From: Sutcliffiella horikoshii
GTDB taxonomy: Bacteria > Bacillota > Bacilli > Bacillales > Bacillaceae_I
Length of the DNA: 64,000 nucleotides
Direction of reading: 5' to 3'
Assembly (NCBI RefSeq): GCF_008180725.1
Contig: NZ_VTEV01000005.1
Span: 341,637-405,636, forward strand
Both the position numbers and the translations under genes were made by a program. Positions 9,133 to 18,879 of the stretch are shown here, in pieces. The notes beneath the pieces were generated by a model. It was not told the origin of the DNA and ran no database searches. It saw only the letters and a program-made list of their open reading frames with translations. Each line of letters opens with the position of its first letter. The first letter of the stretch is position 1.

Positions 9133-9202
9133 TAAAATTCTACAAAAACCTACAACATCCTTTATTTTCCACAACAAAAAGACATGCATCACATGTCTTT
9201 TT
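9133..9202. repeat. Left copy of ~70-bp direct repeat flanking the Wadjet operon
   Basis: Same orientation as 16006-16076. The first 54 bases differ from the other copy at only three positions; the hairpin arms are identical and the loop is one base shorter. It includes a terminator hairpin. The two copies bracket exactly the four jet genes. Confidence 0.85.
9176..9202. terminator. Bidirectional terminator downstream of jetD
   Basis: Stem AAAAAGACATG / CATGTCTTTTT with a 5-base loop. The T-runs on both strands allow termination in both directions; it would end the minus-strand jet transcript. Confidence 0.8.
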
Positions 9203-9303
9203 GAAAAACTCTTAAACTAATACTTTTTTTCCCCTTTCCAACAACGGCGTATTCACCCTAACACCTAAAATAATTTTTATTAGTTGCGCTACACTATTAA
9301 CTT

Positions 9304-10515
9304 CTAATTCATTAAATTCAAACTAATAATTTCCTGTTCCAATTTCACATTATTCTCTAACATATAACTAACTATATCCCCATATAAATCCATCTCTTTT
9401 AATTCTTTAAGTCTTGCTATATCATTTTCTGTAAGGCGATGCAAGAATGATTTATACTCTTCATTTTTAAGTTCATCAGAAGACATATAAAACAAAGCAA
9501 AATCAATTCCTGTAATATTACATAAATTATGATGTATCCAGAATCCACCTGCATCAATGTCTCCAAAGTGCATATACTTTGTACTGAGATTTGTCTGATG
9601 TATCAGTTTAATAAATTCACGCTGATATCTGTTAGCATATCCTCCAAGATAAAAGGTGACTGTATCATCATCTTTGTATCTCAGGAATGATGTTCTATTC
9701 TCAATTGTCATAAACTTCGAAGCACATATTTTTACTGATTGAATTTTAGTAAGATCAGAAGCCATGATTTCTATTCCTTCAGAAAAACCACTTAGATCCA
9801 CATCGTTGCCAGAAATGGTTATCACCACATTTCCTCTAATAAAAAGTTTCTGAGGTTCTTTATAAATGTGATAATCTAATAGAATTTCATCAATGAGCTC
9901 ATTTTTTTCAATAGTTCTATCTGAATACTTGCGTAACAAAGCACACACCGACTGCAATGTTACATTCTCAAAGAACTTTGAATCCCCATAAACTTTCATT
10001 GAAACTTCCCTGATGTATAAATCCTTCTTGTTATTTTCTATGAACGAAATTGCTTTGAAAACATTATCAAGTTCTTCATAATTCTTTGGAATCTTTCTAT
10101 TATCAACGCTCTCCAATAATAGCTCACATTCTTTTTCACATATAGGAGAGGCGTTCTTGTATAAATCAACCAACAATTGCAACTTTTCAATCTGCATATC
10201 CTTTGACACATAACCATACATGTCAGTTAGGTATTTCTCAATTTCGAGAATTTTCTCATCTACAAGAAAAATGCTATGTATTTGAGTTCCAAAGGTTTCC
10301 GTGGTGTTATTAATAAAACCTCTCTCCGTCAAATCATTGACCGCTTGATTCAATCTGGATATCTCATTAAAATCACCATCATTAGAATTATACTTTTTAT
10401 ATAATTTTTCAGGTCTTAACTGCGTTCTCCTATTAGTTTTGTTATATCCGGAATCTTTCTTACTCTTCCGATAATTATTAGCTAAATATGTGAGGATTTT
10501 CTCTTCATATCCCAT
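9304..10515 (-). CDS. jetD: JetD, Wadjet Toprim-fold nuclease subunit
   Basis: About 403 residues. JetD is the DNA-cleaving subunit of Wadjet, which cuts small circular DNA after loop extrusion by JetABC. The N-terminal half fits the DUF3322-type part; the C-terminal DUF2220 Toprim-like part shows a metal-binding Glu in TIEN (near 273) and the DxD pair in FGDIDAGG (near 320-322). The catalytic residues appear intact. The jetC stop overlaps a GTG at 10518, but the ATG at 10515 is better spaced from AGGGAG, so it is preferred. It is the last gene of the operon and is followed by a terminator. Confidence 0.92.
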   Translation of the reverse strand: MGYEEKILTYLANNYRKSKKDSGYNKTNRRTQLRPEKLYKKYNSNDGDFNEISRLNQAVNDLTERGFINNTTETFGTQIHSIFLVDEKILEIEKYLTDMYGYVSKDMQIEKLQLLVDLYKNASPICEKECELLLESVDNRKIPKNYEELDNVFKAISFIENNKKDLYIREVSMKVYGDSKFFENVTLQSVCALLRKYSDRTIEKNELIDEILLDYHIYKEPQKLFIRGNVVITISGNDVDLSGFSEGIEIMASDLTKIQSVKICASKFMTIENRTSFLRYKDDDTVTFYLGGYANRYQREFIKLIHQTNLSTKYMHFGDIDAGGFWIHHNLCNITGIDFALFYMSSDELKNEEYKSFLHRLTENDIARLKELKEMDLYGDIVSYMLENNVKLEQEIISLNLMN

Positions 10516-10517
10516 CA

Positions 10518-13500
10518 CTACACTCCCTTGTGCATTTCAACAATTCCTATCTCCATTAAATTCACCTGCGTTCTAAGAACAGGTAAAACAACTTCACATT
10601 CATTGCCAATCAGCTCTGTCTTATCAGGGGCGCAGAAAATCATCTGAAGTTTCTGCTCTTTCATAAATCCAAGCATGATTTTTATATTTGTTGGATCCAT
10701 TTTTGCAAAGGGTTCATCAATGAATACAAGTCTTGTAGAATTATGCTTATCATTGTATATCATTAACAATGCTGATAACAAAATAAGCATATATGGGATC
10801 TGAACTTCGGCACCGGAATTATACCCAGATTGTTTTGAAAGTTTGGCTGACTTAAGTACATCATTTGTAAGTAAAATTTCGTATGTCATATAATTACGAT
10901 AATCTGCATAATGTTCAATCTGATTTTTATCGTTACTCTCAACAATTCGGTTGATAATCTTCCGTATATTCTTTTCAAGCTCTACTTCTTTATCATCTGA
11001 ATATGATGTTACTACATCAAAAGTCATCTGACCTGATATAGTTCCGAGCTCCTCTCGCTCTTTTAAATAACTTGCATATTCAAGGATTTTTTCATAGTCA
11101 GAACCATCCTTAACATATTTAATATCAAAAGCATATTTCGACTTAAATTTCAGTTTTGATAATTCCGCATTTATTAACTTCAAATCATCTCTTGCGGCTT
11201 CACAGGACTTCAATACAGTCAGAACAAACTCATTCTTAAATATCTCTTCATATCGTCTGGTTTGTTCTTTTAACTTTTGTTGTATCTCCTGCAAATCATC
11301 CATCCAGATTTTAGATTTTCTCGACTCAAATTCAGCTCTGGATTTATCAGACAATGGTAAACGATTATCTGCAGCTCTAGTAGCATTATATGAAGCTTGA
11401 GCACCTTTAAGCTTCTCGTCAGCTTCTCTAAGAGAACGTTCTGAACGCGCCCTATCCAACAATATACCACCAGCACTTCCTAGACCATTAACAATATGCT
11501 TTTCGTAATCTTCAATAGCCTTTGCATATACTACATTATTAATCATCTCTAATTCTTTCAAATCACACTCTATACTTGTTAGACTATCAGTCTTTTCATT
11601 CAACCTGTTTTCGTTTACCCTATATTCCGTCTGCATAGCAGATCTGTCATCACGTACTGTATCCTGTTCTCGATTTACCGCCTTAAGTTTTTGCTCTAGT
11701 TTAGAGACTTGCTCAGCAAGTTCTATATACTCTTGGTTATTCTTTTGGGCGTCTTTTAAACGTTCTAACTCATCCTGTTTTTTTGCAAAATCCATTAATA
11801 CTTCATCATACAATCTGCAAGCATCGAAATTATTCTCACCAAAGAACTCCATAGCTGTTTCAAGATATGACTTATTTGATTCTTTCTGCTGTAATCGCCC
11901 TTGAAATTCCTTGAATTCAATAATTAATGCTTCCATTGATTTTGTAGCTTTTATTCTGTTTAGCTCAATTGTTTCTTGTCCTAGACAGTAAAACCTAATT
12001 TTATCGAAGCGGAGAAAGAAACTATCCATAGCAACGGAGACTCTGCCATCTTTTGATATAGCGTTCTCGTAATTCTTAACCTTTTCCTTTGTGGTTGCAT
12101 GAAAACGCCCAAGTTGGTAATCAAAATATTGCTTTGCAACCCGATTCTTTACTTTAATAAATTGAACAACTGAATCCTCCTCAGGATTTATCTCTTTTTT
12201 CATTAAAAGCTTTGTGTTGAATAAATGCGCATACCTGTTTTTTGATAAATTAAGCACATCATCTGCAATGTCATAATATTCCGGCTCAACCAATATAGTA
12301 TATCTCCGTCTCCCAAGATAACTTTCTATAGCATCTCGCCATGACTCCTCTGTCAAACCGATAACATACTCACATGCAAAACAAGCTTTAGATTGTATGC
12401 CCCTTTTATCAAATTCTCTGTTAATCTCATTCTTTAATGCGACGTAATCAGGTATTTCTGAAAAAGTTGTCTTCTTAGAATTATAATCATTAATAACCTT
12501 TTGCAAAATTGATTGTTGTCTATTATTTTCTCCTAATTTATCCTTAACCCTGGTTTTCTCAGCTATGATCTTATCCCTATAATCTTTGATTTTCTTTAAA
12601 AGATAATCAACACTACTTTCTTTTTGAATCTTTGAGAAATTATCTAAAGTTAATGAAGACAATACATCCTGCTGTTCAATTGCCAGATTTCCTTCATTAA
12701 ACCAGGATAACAGTTCACTCACTCTATTCTGGAAATCAATTAGAGCGTTCTTTTGATTTTCAAGTTTCTCTTTTTCAGCCTGTGTATTCTGCAAAGCCTG
12801 CTCAGCTTCTTCTATTGCTTTTGCACAGTCCATAGACATTAAATTATCTTTCGCGTTATTGTAAGCTGTACGCAGCTCTTTTTCACGGGCAGTAATTGCT
12901 TCAAGTTTTTTATCATCTTCCGCAATCTGCCTACTAGCGATGTCCATTTTTCTTGTAGCTTCTTCGAGGTCTTTTTTGCACTTCAAGAATCTTTTATATG
13001 CACGTTTTACATCATCTGCTAGAATGACATTTCTGGCATTTTGCAAGCCGTCAAAAAGCTTAATTATATTGCTAAGTTCTTCAATTTCAGCATCGATAGT
13101 AGCAAAACTCATATTCATAGTATCAATATTTTTTTTCGCTTCTACCAGCTTTGAGAAATCAACCTTCTTTTCCTCTAATACACTTTCTCTGATAAACTGA
13201 TCAATTTTAGCATTTGGATCATAAGACATAATGCTACGAAGTTTTCTTCTGAAAGATGCTAACTGCTGCTCATTCAAGCGAAGTCCGATTCGCTGCATAA
13301 ATTTAAGTATGCCCTCTTTTACATCCATCATTTTTATACCTAGTACTTTTTGCAATTCTAATGTACTGTATGGAATGATCTGTCCGCCATCTTGGTATGT
13401 ATGGGGAATGTTCTCTAGTTTCCTATTCTCTAATACATATCTTCTTGTTACAAATCCATTCCCAGAGTCTGTATCTATTACTGTTCCAAGGATAAAATTC

Positions 13501-13814
13501 TTTCCAAGTTCCACTTCTTCCATTTCAAGCACGATATGTGTATATACGTTTGGCATCTGGTCTGCAGGCCTCATAAAGGTAGCTGCAGTGGCATCAAGCA
13601 GACCTCGTGTATATGAAGTTACCGTTCGGCTTCCTTTATTCTCAGTAGACTTATTAAATACTGTATCCCCGAAGAGAGCATATTTAATGGCATCCAACAT
13701 AACTGATTTACCATTCCCATTCTTACCTGCAATCAAAGTGAAGAAGCCTATTGGAACAGTAATCTGGTTGAAGCCATACCAATTAATCAACCGGATTGAT
13801 TTCAATCTTATCAT
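10518..13814 (-). CDS. jetC: JetC, Wadjet SMC-like ATPase
   Basis: 1098-residue SMC/MukB-type ATPase, the loop-extruding motor of Wadjet. The N-terminal head has Walker A GKNGNGKS at residues 30-37. Two long coiled-coil arms (about 240-440 and 630-960) flank a hinge-like globular part. The C-terminal head has the signature GYNSGAEVQIP near 1000 and Walker B RLVFIDEPFAKMD near 1028. All ATPase motifs look intact. It overlaps jetB by four bases (ATGA) and jetD by a few bases, indicating one polycistronic message with coupled translation. Confidence 0.93.
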   Translation of the reverse strand: MIRLKSIRLINWYGFNQITVPIGFFTLIAGKNGNGKSVMLDAIKYALFGDTVFNKSTENKGSRTVTSYTRGLLDATAATFMRPADQMPNVYTHIVLEMEEVELGKNFILGTVIDTDSGNGFVTRRYVLENRKLENIPHTYQDGGQIIPYSTLELQKVLGIKMMDVKEGILKFMQRIGLRLNEQQLASFRRKLRSIMSYDPNAKIDQFIRESVLEEKKVDFSKLVEAKKNIDTMNMSFATIDAEIEELSNIIKLFDGLQNARNVILADDVKRAYKRFLKCKKDLEEATRKMDIASRQIAEDDKKLEAITAREKELRTAYNNAKDNLMSMDCAKAIEEAEQALQNTQAEKEKLENQKNALIDFQNRVSELLSWFNEGNLAIEQQDVLSSLTLDNFSKIQKESSVDYLLKKIKDYRDKIIAEKTRVKDKLGENNRQQSILQKVINDYNSKKTTFSEIPDYVALKNEINREFDKRGIQSKACFACEYVIGLTEESWRDAIESYLGRRRYTILVEPEYYDIADDVLNLSKNRYAHLFNTKLLMKKEINPEEDSVVQFIKVKNRVAKQYFDYQLGRFHATTKEKVKNYENAISKDGRVSVAMDSFFLRFDKIRFYCLGQETIELNRIKATKSMEALIIEFKEFQGRLQQKESNKSYLETAMEFFGENNFDACRLYDEVLMDFAKKQDELERLKDAQKNNQEYIELAEQVSKLEQKLKAVNREQDTVRDDRSAMQTEYRVNENRLNEKTDSLTSIECDLKELEMINNVVYAKAIEDYEKHIVNGLGSAGGILLDRARSERSLREADEKLKGAQASYNATRAADNRLPLSDKSRAEFESRKSKIWMDDLQEIQQKLKEQTRRYEEIFKNEFVLTVLKSCEAARDDLKLINAELSKLKFKSKYAFDIKYVKDGSDYEKILEYASYLKEREELGTISGQMTFDVVTSYSDDKEVELEKNIRKIINRIVESNDKNQIEHYADYRNYMTYEILLTNDVLKSAKLSKQSGYNSGAEVQIPYMLILLSALLMIYNDKHNSTRLVFIDEPFAKMDPTNIKIMLGFMKEQKLQMIFCAPDKTELIGNECEVVLPVLRTQVNLMEIGIVEMHKGV

Positions 13815-14458
13815 TCCACATCCTCCTCATCTTCATCACTACCTGAATTCTGTACTTCTAAGCCATCTTCTATCTGGTTGTTCTTCATATATTCCGCAGA
13901 AACTGTCTGAAATTGTGCAACATCCCATCCAAATTGCAATGATGGGTACAATGTGATAATAGCATCTTCCGACTTATCCTTTGGATCATAATCAACCAGA
14001 TCATATTTCTTGAAAATCTTCATAGCTGCTGCTAACTTATTACTATCTATGTCTACTTCATATGCTTTGACTTTATCAATTAGATCTCCACGCATTACAA
14101 CATTCTCATCACTATACCCCAGATTCTCCAGATACACTTCCCAAAGTACAAGCAACAGATGGTATTGTTCTGTTGTGAAGGTCACAACATTTGCTCGTTT
14201 TAATCCTACTGCTTCTGCATCATCCTCATGAGGCTTAAGCATTGCAATTCTTACATTCGCATCTACTAATACATCAAATCCAATCATACGTAAATAATCA
14301 GAAACATCCTGCCTATTTGATTCTCTTGCTATAAATGAGTACAATTTCTCATCCTTGTCCCCAATGATGAACGTTGAATCCAACAACTTACGAATGCAAC
14401 GCTTGAACACTATGTTGTCTTCTTCTTTTATAGAAATGTTTAATTTGATATCACTCAT
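13811..14458 (-). CDS. jetB: JetB, Wadjet MukE-like subunit (DUF4194)
   Basis: 215 residues. JetB is the KITE/MukE-like protein that clamps the kleisin JetA to the SMC subunit. The central winged-helix-like region (TFTTEQYHLLLVLWEVYLE, RGDLIDKVKAYEVDID, and KIFKKYDLVDYD) fits DUF4194. The C-terminus is a long acidic tail (GSDEDEEDVE). The start codon immediately follows the jetA stop, with AGAGGATG as ribosome site inside jetA. Assignment rests on fold pattern and operon position. Confidence 0.9.
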   Translation of the reverse strand: MSDIKLNISIKEEDNIVFKRCIRKLLDSTFIIGDKDEKLYSFIARESNRQDVSDYLRMIGFDVLVDANVRIAMLKPHEDDAEAVGLKRANVVTFTTEQYHLLLVLWEVYLENLGYSDENVVMRGDLIDKVKAYEVDIDSNKLAAAMKIFKKYDLVDYDPKDKSEDAIITLYPSLQFGWDVAQFQTVSAEYMKNNQIEDGLEVQNSGSDEDEEDVE

Positions 14459-15880
14459 TTAATTCATCCTCTTAATTCGTATATTGCTTATTGTTGCAAC
14501 TTCTGTTTCTATAGTTCCTTTTAAGAATTGAATCTCATATGGAAAATCTCCAGTCCCAGAATATATAATACTAGCTGCTACCATCATGGCATCATCTCTG
14601 GTTTTGACCAACGTCTTATCCGGTATTAGACTTTCCTTATTTTCAAGTAAGTTATTAAAGTAACTTATTGCTTGCTTCACGCTATATCTGTCTGGATATT
14701 CGTATAACAATTCCTTAGTAAGTCTTGCTTTTTCTTCATCAGATAATGAACTCGAAATAATTGCTCCACTCTTTATATTCGGTTTACGTTTCTTTCGACG
14801 TTCAATTGATCTTCTGCCAACGTATTTGTATGACTGCAAGCCAAAACACTTAGAAATAGATTTAATAATATCCTTCTTTTCATTTGGTTCAAAATCCTTA
14901 ATTGTCATCAGCAAGTCGTTTAAATATGTCTGCATATTTACATTATTGCTTAAGACCATAAGAATTCTTGTAGAGTACAAACTGTAATAGTTATTAATTT
15001 TCTTATCTATGTAATCCATCTCTTTGACATAATCATAGCTAATAAAACTTTGTACTTCAGAAAGCTGGCAATCTATTATTTCACGAGCTGTGATTTCGGT
15101 TGAGTTATTAATTTTTTGATATTCCTTAATCATATTTTCATAGACTTCTGTATTGGTGATAAGTCTAAGCATTTTTTCAATTTCAGAAATATATCCTGGT
15201 ATTAAACCATCCTTCTTTATAAAAAAATAATCATTAAAGAAAGACTCCAGCATTTCATCTTTGATAAGGAACTGTCCTAATTCATTGGTCTCCGTCATTT
15301 TTATAACTATCCTCATAATAGATCTGATGCTATCTTTAAGCACCAACAGTTCATTTTTCAGGTCTGACACACTATCAGATACCGGTACGAGAATATTAGA
15401 ATATGGTCTATGAGTTCTCCCATGATCTATAAATGCAGAGTGCAGAATATCATAAATGGAGAAAATGTGGTTAGTCAAAGCAGCACTGGTATCACGATTA
15501 AAGATTCTCTCTATCGAATCAATCATCTTTCTACAATAGGGCGTAACGGTAGCAATATTGTCACCATTCCTTCCAATCTCACGCTCTGAAATCCAACCAC
15601 AATCTCTGAAATATCTTAGAATTGCCCTAGCATTTTCAGTTTCTGATTTTTTACTGCTAATATTCTCGTCAGCATTACCAGAGTTTTCTTCTTCTTCCAT
15701 CGTGTAAGAATAGTTACGAAGATATAAAATTAAAATGTCTCTTGCATCAGTTTCATAAAGAAGTGGAACGGACTTTGACTTTTCAATAAGCTGTAAAATG
15801 CATTCATAATATATCCTTTTATTTTTACAACAAAGCGGATTAAAAAAACGATCGTATTCTACATTGTCAAACAGAATCAT
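14459..15880 (-). CDS. jetA: JetA, Wadjet kleisin subunit (MukF-like)
   Basis: 473 residues, first gene of the jet operon. JetA is the kleisin that bridges the SMC heads. The protein is helical throughout with little similarity I can name; a basic KSISKCFGLQSYKYVGRRS segment sits near residue 340. Length and first position in the operon match JetA. The sequence feels closer to the DUF5716-type JetA than to the DUF3375 type, so this may be a type II rather than type I Wadjet, but I cannot confirm the subtype. AGAAGGGGG precedes the ATG. The AT-rich 110 bases upstream must hold the promoter; no clear one was identified. Confidence 0.86.
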   Translation of the reverse strand: MILFDNVEYDRFFNPLCCKNKRIYYECILQLIEKSKSVPLLYETDARDILILYLRNYSYTMEEEENSGNADENISSKKSETENARAILRYFRDCGWISEREIGRNGDNIATVTPYCRKMIDSIERIFNRDTSAALTNHIFSIYDILHSAFIDHGRTHRPYSNILVPVSDSVSDLKNELLVLKDSIRSIMRIVIKMTETNELGQFLIKDEMLESFFNDYFFIKKDGLIPGYISEIEKMLRLITNTEVYENMIKEYQKINNSTEITAREIIDCQLSEVQSFISYDYVKEMDYIDKKINNYYSLYSTRILMVLSNNVNMQTYLNDLLMTIKDFEPNEKKDIIKSISKCFGLQSYKYVGRRSIERRKKRKPNIKSGAIISSSLSDEEKARLTKELLYEYPDRYSVKQAISYFNNLLENKESLIPDKTLVKTRDDAMMVAASIIYSGTGDFPYEIQFLKGTIETEVATISNIRIKRMN

Positions 15881-16005
15881 ATTTTCCCCCTTCTCTCAAA
15901 AATGAAAACAAACAGTATTCAATACAAATCTGATTTATAAGTTAAACGTCCTAATGACATAAAAAAAAAACACCCATTTAAAATATCATTTTTGCTTATT
16001 TATAA

Positions 16006-16076
16006 TAAAATTCTACAAAAACCTACAATATCCTTTATTTCCCACAATAAAAAGACATGCCTAGACATGTCTTTTT
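16006..16076. repeat. Right copy of ~70-bp direct repeat flanking the Wadjet operon
   Basis: Matches 9133-9202 along its full length and in the same orientation. It lies directly downstream of the MazG-like gene, whose terminator it contains, so this is probably the ancestral location of the sequence. Confidence 0.85.
16051..16076. terminator. Terminator downstream of the MazG-like gene
   Basis: Stem AAAGACATG / CATGTCTTT with a 6-base loop and A/T runs on both sides, ten bases after the stop codon of the minus-strand gene. Same stem as at 9176-9202. Confidence 0.78.
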
Positions 16077-16085
16077 ACCTACCAA

Positions 16086-16409
16086 CTAATCCTCCACCTC
16101 AACCAAAAATACCTTCTCCCCAAACCCACCACGCTTCTCTGCCTTTTCCCTACGAACCCTCTCAACTTCTTCCATAGAAGACCCGTGGTAACCTGCAAGC
16201 GCCCGAACAACCTCCAAAAGATCCGCAAGCTCCTCTACAGCTTCCTCATTCGTCTCCGCTTCCCAGTACTCATCCAATTCTTCATAGCTCTTTAACTTGA
16301 GATACTTTATGTAATCTCCATCACTCAAAAATTTAGCTGTATATCTCTTCCCCGTTCCTTCAATTATCTGTGGAATCTTGTCCCGCACTAGCTTGTTGTA
16401 TATCGGCAA
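16086..16409 (-). CDS. MazG-like nucleotide pyrophosphohydrolase
   Basis: 107-residue all-helical NTP pyrophosphohydrolase of the MazG/phosphoribosyl-ATP type, which would hydrolyse a nucleoside triphosphate to the monophosphate. The family opening IYNKLVRDKIPQII and the metal-binding helices with EELDEYWEAETNEE and EELADLLEVVRAL are clear. It starts at a TTG 12 bases after GGGGGAA. It lies 22 bases downstream of the McrC-like gene on the same strand and could be co-transcribed with it. Whether it is housekeeping or linked to defence is unknown. Confidence 0.85.
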   Translation of the reverse strand: MPIYNKLVRDKIPQIIEGTGKRYTAKFLSDGDYIKYLKLKSYEELDEYWEAETNEEAVEELADLLEVVRALAGYHGSSMEEVERVRREKAEKRGGFGEKVFLVEVED

Positions 16410-16431
16410 TCGAATTCCCCCTAAAACTCAG

Positions 16432-18879
16432 TCAGTTAAGCAGATATCTAAACAATTTCACACGGTCACTTTTAAACTCCTCAAAAGTAACCGTCTGTAC
16501 CGTGCCTTCCTTCACTATCTTCACAACTTCACTTTCCCTATCAAAATTAACCGTCGCATCTTTAATGGTATACTTCGCAACCCGCTCTGCCTGATCCATT
16601 TTCTGATCATCCAGCTCTATATGAATTCGATTAGACACCCGCTTTAGCATCTGCCAAACAACCTTCTCTTCTTCAGACTTCATGAACAACTCTGGTAACT
16701 CAGTAGAGTTTTCCAGACTTCTTAAGGTGGTCAGCATATAATGAGCAAATCCATATCCTACTGGGACAATAATATTTTTCAATCTTGACCAATGCCCAAC
16801 TGAGAATGTTACTGTGTCTCTAGAAATCTCCACATCACTCACCTTGCCATAGCAGACAATACCGTTTTCCATGTCGACTTCTTTTGTTAAGTAGAGTGCA
16901 ACATACTGAGCCTGCTGCCAACCTTTTCTTAAAACAGAAGCAGCTAGCGAGTACTTGGCTGATCTTATAGCTCTCGCATATTGCTCCTCCGACGAAACCA
17001 CTCCAACCAGCACCTTCTCCTCCACACTCTCTTGCCATTTTTGCAGAGAGCCTCTCGGTAAAATTCCTTCCTTCTGAATATCTTCAGGACTCTTATCAAT
17101 GAGATTTTCAATAAACCGTTCCACAAGATCGGTAGCGTTCGGCAAAAAAGGAAGTGCTCCAATATTCACTTTCCCTATACTTTTATAGAAGTGATGATCC
17201 TGGTAGACCTGTTCTTCGTTCCATGGAAAAAGGACATACGCACCGAAAGCAGTTCTCTCATACGGCCCGTTTTGCTCGGAGACTATAGAGTCTCTATACC
17301 GGTGCATCGTGTTAATGTCTTCTTCCATTGGACCAGGAGCGCGATACTTCTTGCCGTAGTAGCTGCCCTCTAGCGCGAAGTCGATTCTGTATTTTGCATC
17401 GAAGACATAGTTGAACGTGTAGCTTTCTCCTTTTTTCTCAATGCTGAGCATGGTGTCTGGCACTTGTGCAATGGTAGGGAGATTGCCTTCGTATTTTTGA
17501 TAGGTAAGGGTAATGCGCTCTTTGGTAACTGGATGTTTAAATACACGTCTTGCTTTGCGGCTACCTTCCATACTTACATGAAGACCTTTTCTATCCACTT
17601 TGATGATGTCCTGGCTAATCATCTCGTATTTCTTATTGAGTATTTGACCTAACTTTAGATAAGTCCAGTACTCATAAAGGGTTGCCACGTCCTTCACGGA
17701 CATTTTGTACATGCCGTTTTGCAGGGCTAATCCTTTGGAAACGGTAAGGTAAATCTGATAGGCATCGCGGTAGCCAGGTGCTAGTTGCATGACGAGACTT
17801 TGAACGGTTCTATCTGGTAATGTAAGCTCCCGCCAGAAAGGATTGCTAAGCTTCCTTGTGAGCGAGCGCTTCATTTCCTCTATGGTTTTTACTAACTCAG
17901 GGTCTTGATCCGCTTTGTTCCAGCGATTATTTTTGAACCTAGAAAGCAAGTCTTCGAGTTTACTAGCAAGACGCGTCATCATCCATTTCACAAAACGATT
18001 TTCATGTGTATGAAAGGTGATTTGCTTATTGACGGTCATTCCTTTACTCGGCATAAATTGTTTGTCCCCAATTGGGATGCCTTGGCCTACTTCTTGGAAA
18101 AGATGGCTGTTTTTTCGCAAGTAATTTCGGCCTTTTGCATCGAGCGACTTAATTCGGTCTCCCCTGACTATCTCATGAGTCTTGACTAGCTTATGATGGA
18201 GTTGCCGCTCAATTTGCTCGATAGCTTTTAGGAAAGCGTCAAAGTAAACTGTGATCAAGCGAAAAAATTCAGCAGGAGACGGAGAGCCTTCTAGCTTCGT
18301 TTGCGCACTTAGAAATGTTTTCTTTAAAAAGTGAAAGGCGAGATTATAGATCTCATCGTTCACTTCATCTAAAAGCTTCCGATAGTCCTCCTTATAATTG
18401 AGCTTTGTCGGAAAAACTTCCATCGTTACCTCTAGCAGCGTCCGTTTTCCTTCTCTAATCTCAAAAGTTGAATAGCCGATTTCATTTTGAAAATGCAAAT
18501 TCCCTAGCAAAACATACGACTGGCCAAATTCCACGCGGTTAATCGCGTTCCGAAAAACTGGATGCTCATGATAGAAAGTCAATTCTTTACCGTTTTTAGG
18601 AGACACCATAACCGTGTACACACCGTTTTCAAAGAAGATCGGACGGTGGGTGTGCAGGTCTACAAGTTCCAAGTATTCGACATCAAAAACCTTTACCTCT
18701 TCATGGTCTCCTACTATCCTGAACTGCATTTCATCATGAAAATCAAGATTACGGTATTGCTGTAATCCTATATACCGCTCATGATAGGGCTTTCCTTTAA
18801 TCACCAAAGAAAAGTCAGCAGTTTCTATTTTAACAAGTTCCACATCACCTTTAACTAATCCAGAATGAGGTAAAGCCAT
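16432..18879 (-). CDS. McrC-like nuclease subunit (DUF2357)
   Basis: 815 residues. It pairs with the upstream McrB-like motor as the DNA-cutting part of a type IV-like restriction system. The N-terminal ~230 residues are beta-rich (DUF2357); the middle is helical with LYEYWTYLKLGQIL near 401; the PD-(D/E)XK core reads VPD near 473-475 then FDAKYR at 493-498, so the catalytic residues look intact. The ATG lies ten bases after AGGAGG and overlaps the McrB-like gene by 29 bases. B. subtilis BsuMI components have a similar two-gene layout, from memory. Confidence 0.82.
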   Translation of the reverse strand: MALPHSGLVKGDVELVKIETADFSLVIKGKPYHERYIGLQQYRNLDFHDEMQFRIVGDHEEVKVFDVEYLELVDLHTHRPIFFENGVYTVMVSPKNGKELTFYHEHPVFRNAINRVEFGQSYVLLGNLHFQNEIGYSTFEIREGKRTLLEVTMEVFPTKLNYKEDYRKLLDEVNDEIYNLAFHFLKKTFLSAQTKLEGSPSPAEFFRLITVYFDAFLKAIEQIERQLHHKLVKTHEIVRGDRIKSLDAKGRNYLRKNSHLFQEVGQGIPIGDKQFMPSKGMTVNKQITFHTHENRFVKWMMTRLASKLEDLLSRFKNNRWNKADQDPELVKTIEEMKRSLTRKLSNPFWRELTLPDRTVQSLVMQLAPGYRDAYQIYLTVSKGLALQNGMYKMSVKDVATLYEYWTYLKLGQILNKKYEMISQDIIKVDRKGLHVSMEGSRKARRVFKHPVTKERITLTYQKYEGNLPTIAQVPDTMLSIEKKGESYTFNYVFDAKYRIDFALEGSYYGKKYRAPGPMEEDINTMHRYRDSIVSEQNGPYERTAFGAYVLFPWNEEQVYQDHHFYKSIGKVNIGALPFLPNATDLVERFIENLIDKSPEDIQKEGILPRGSLQKWQESVEEKVLVGVVSSEEQYARAIRSAKYSLAASVLRKGWQQAQYVALYLTKEVDMENGIVCYGKVSDVEISRDTVTFSVGHWSRLKNIIVPVGYGFAHYMLTTLRSLENSTELPELFMKSEEEKVVWQMLKRVSNRIHIELDDQKMDQAERVAKYTIKDATVNFDRESEVVKIVKEGTVQTVTFEEFKSDRVKLFRYLLN

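Noticed and set aside
13231-13956. 241-codon plus-strand frame opposite jetC and jetB
   Set aside because: Lies entirely antisense to well-supported SMC and MukE-like genes, with no ribosome site.
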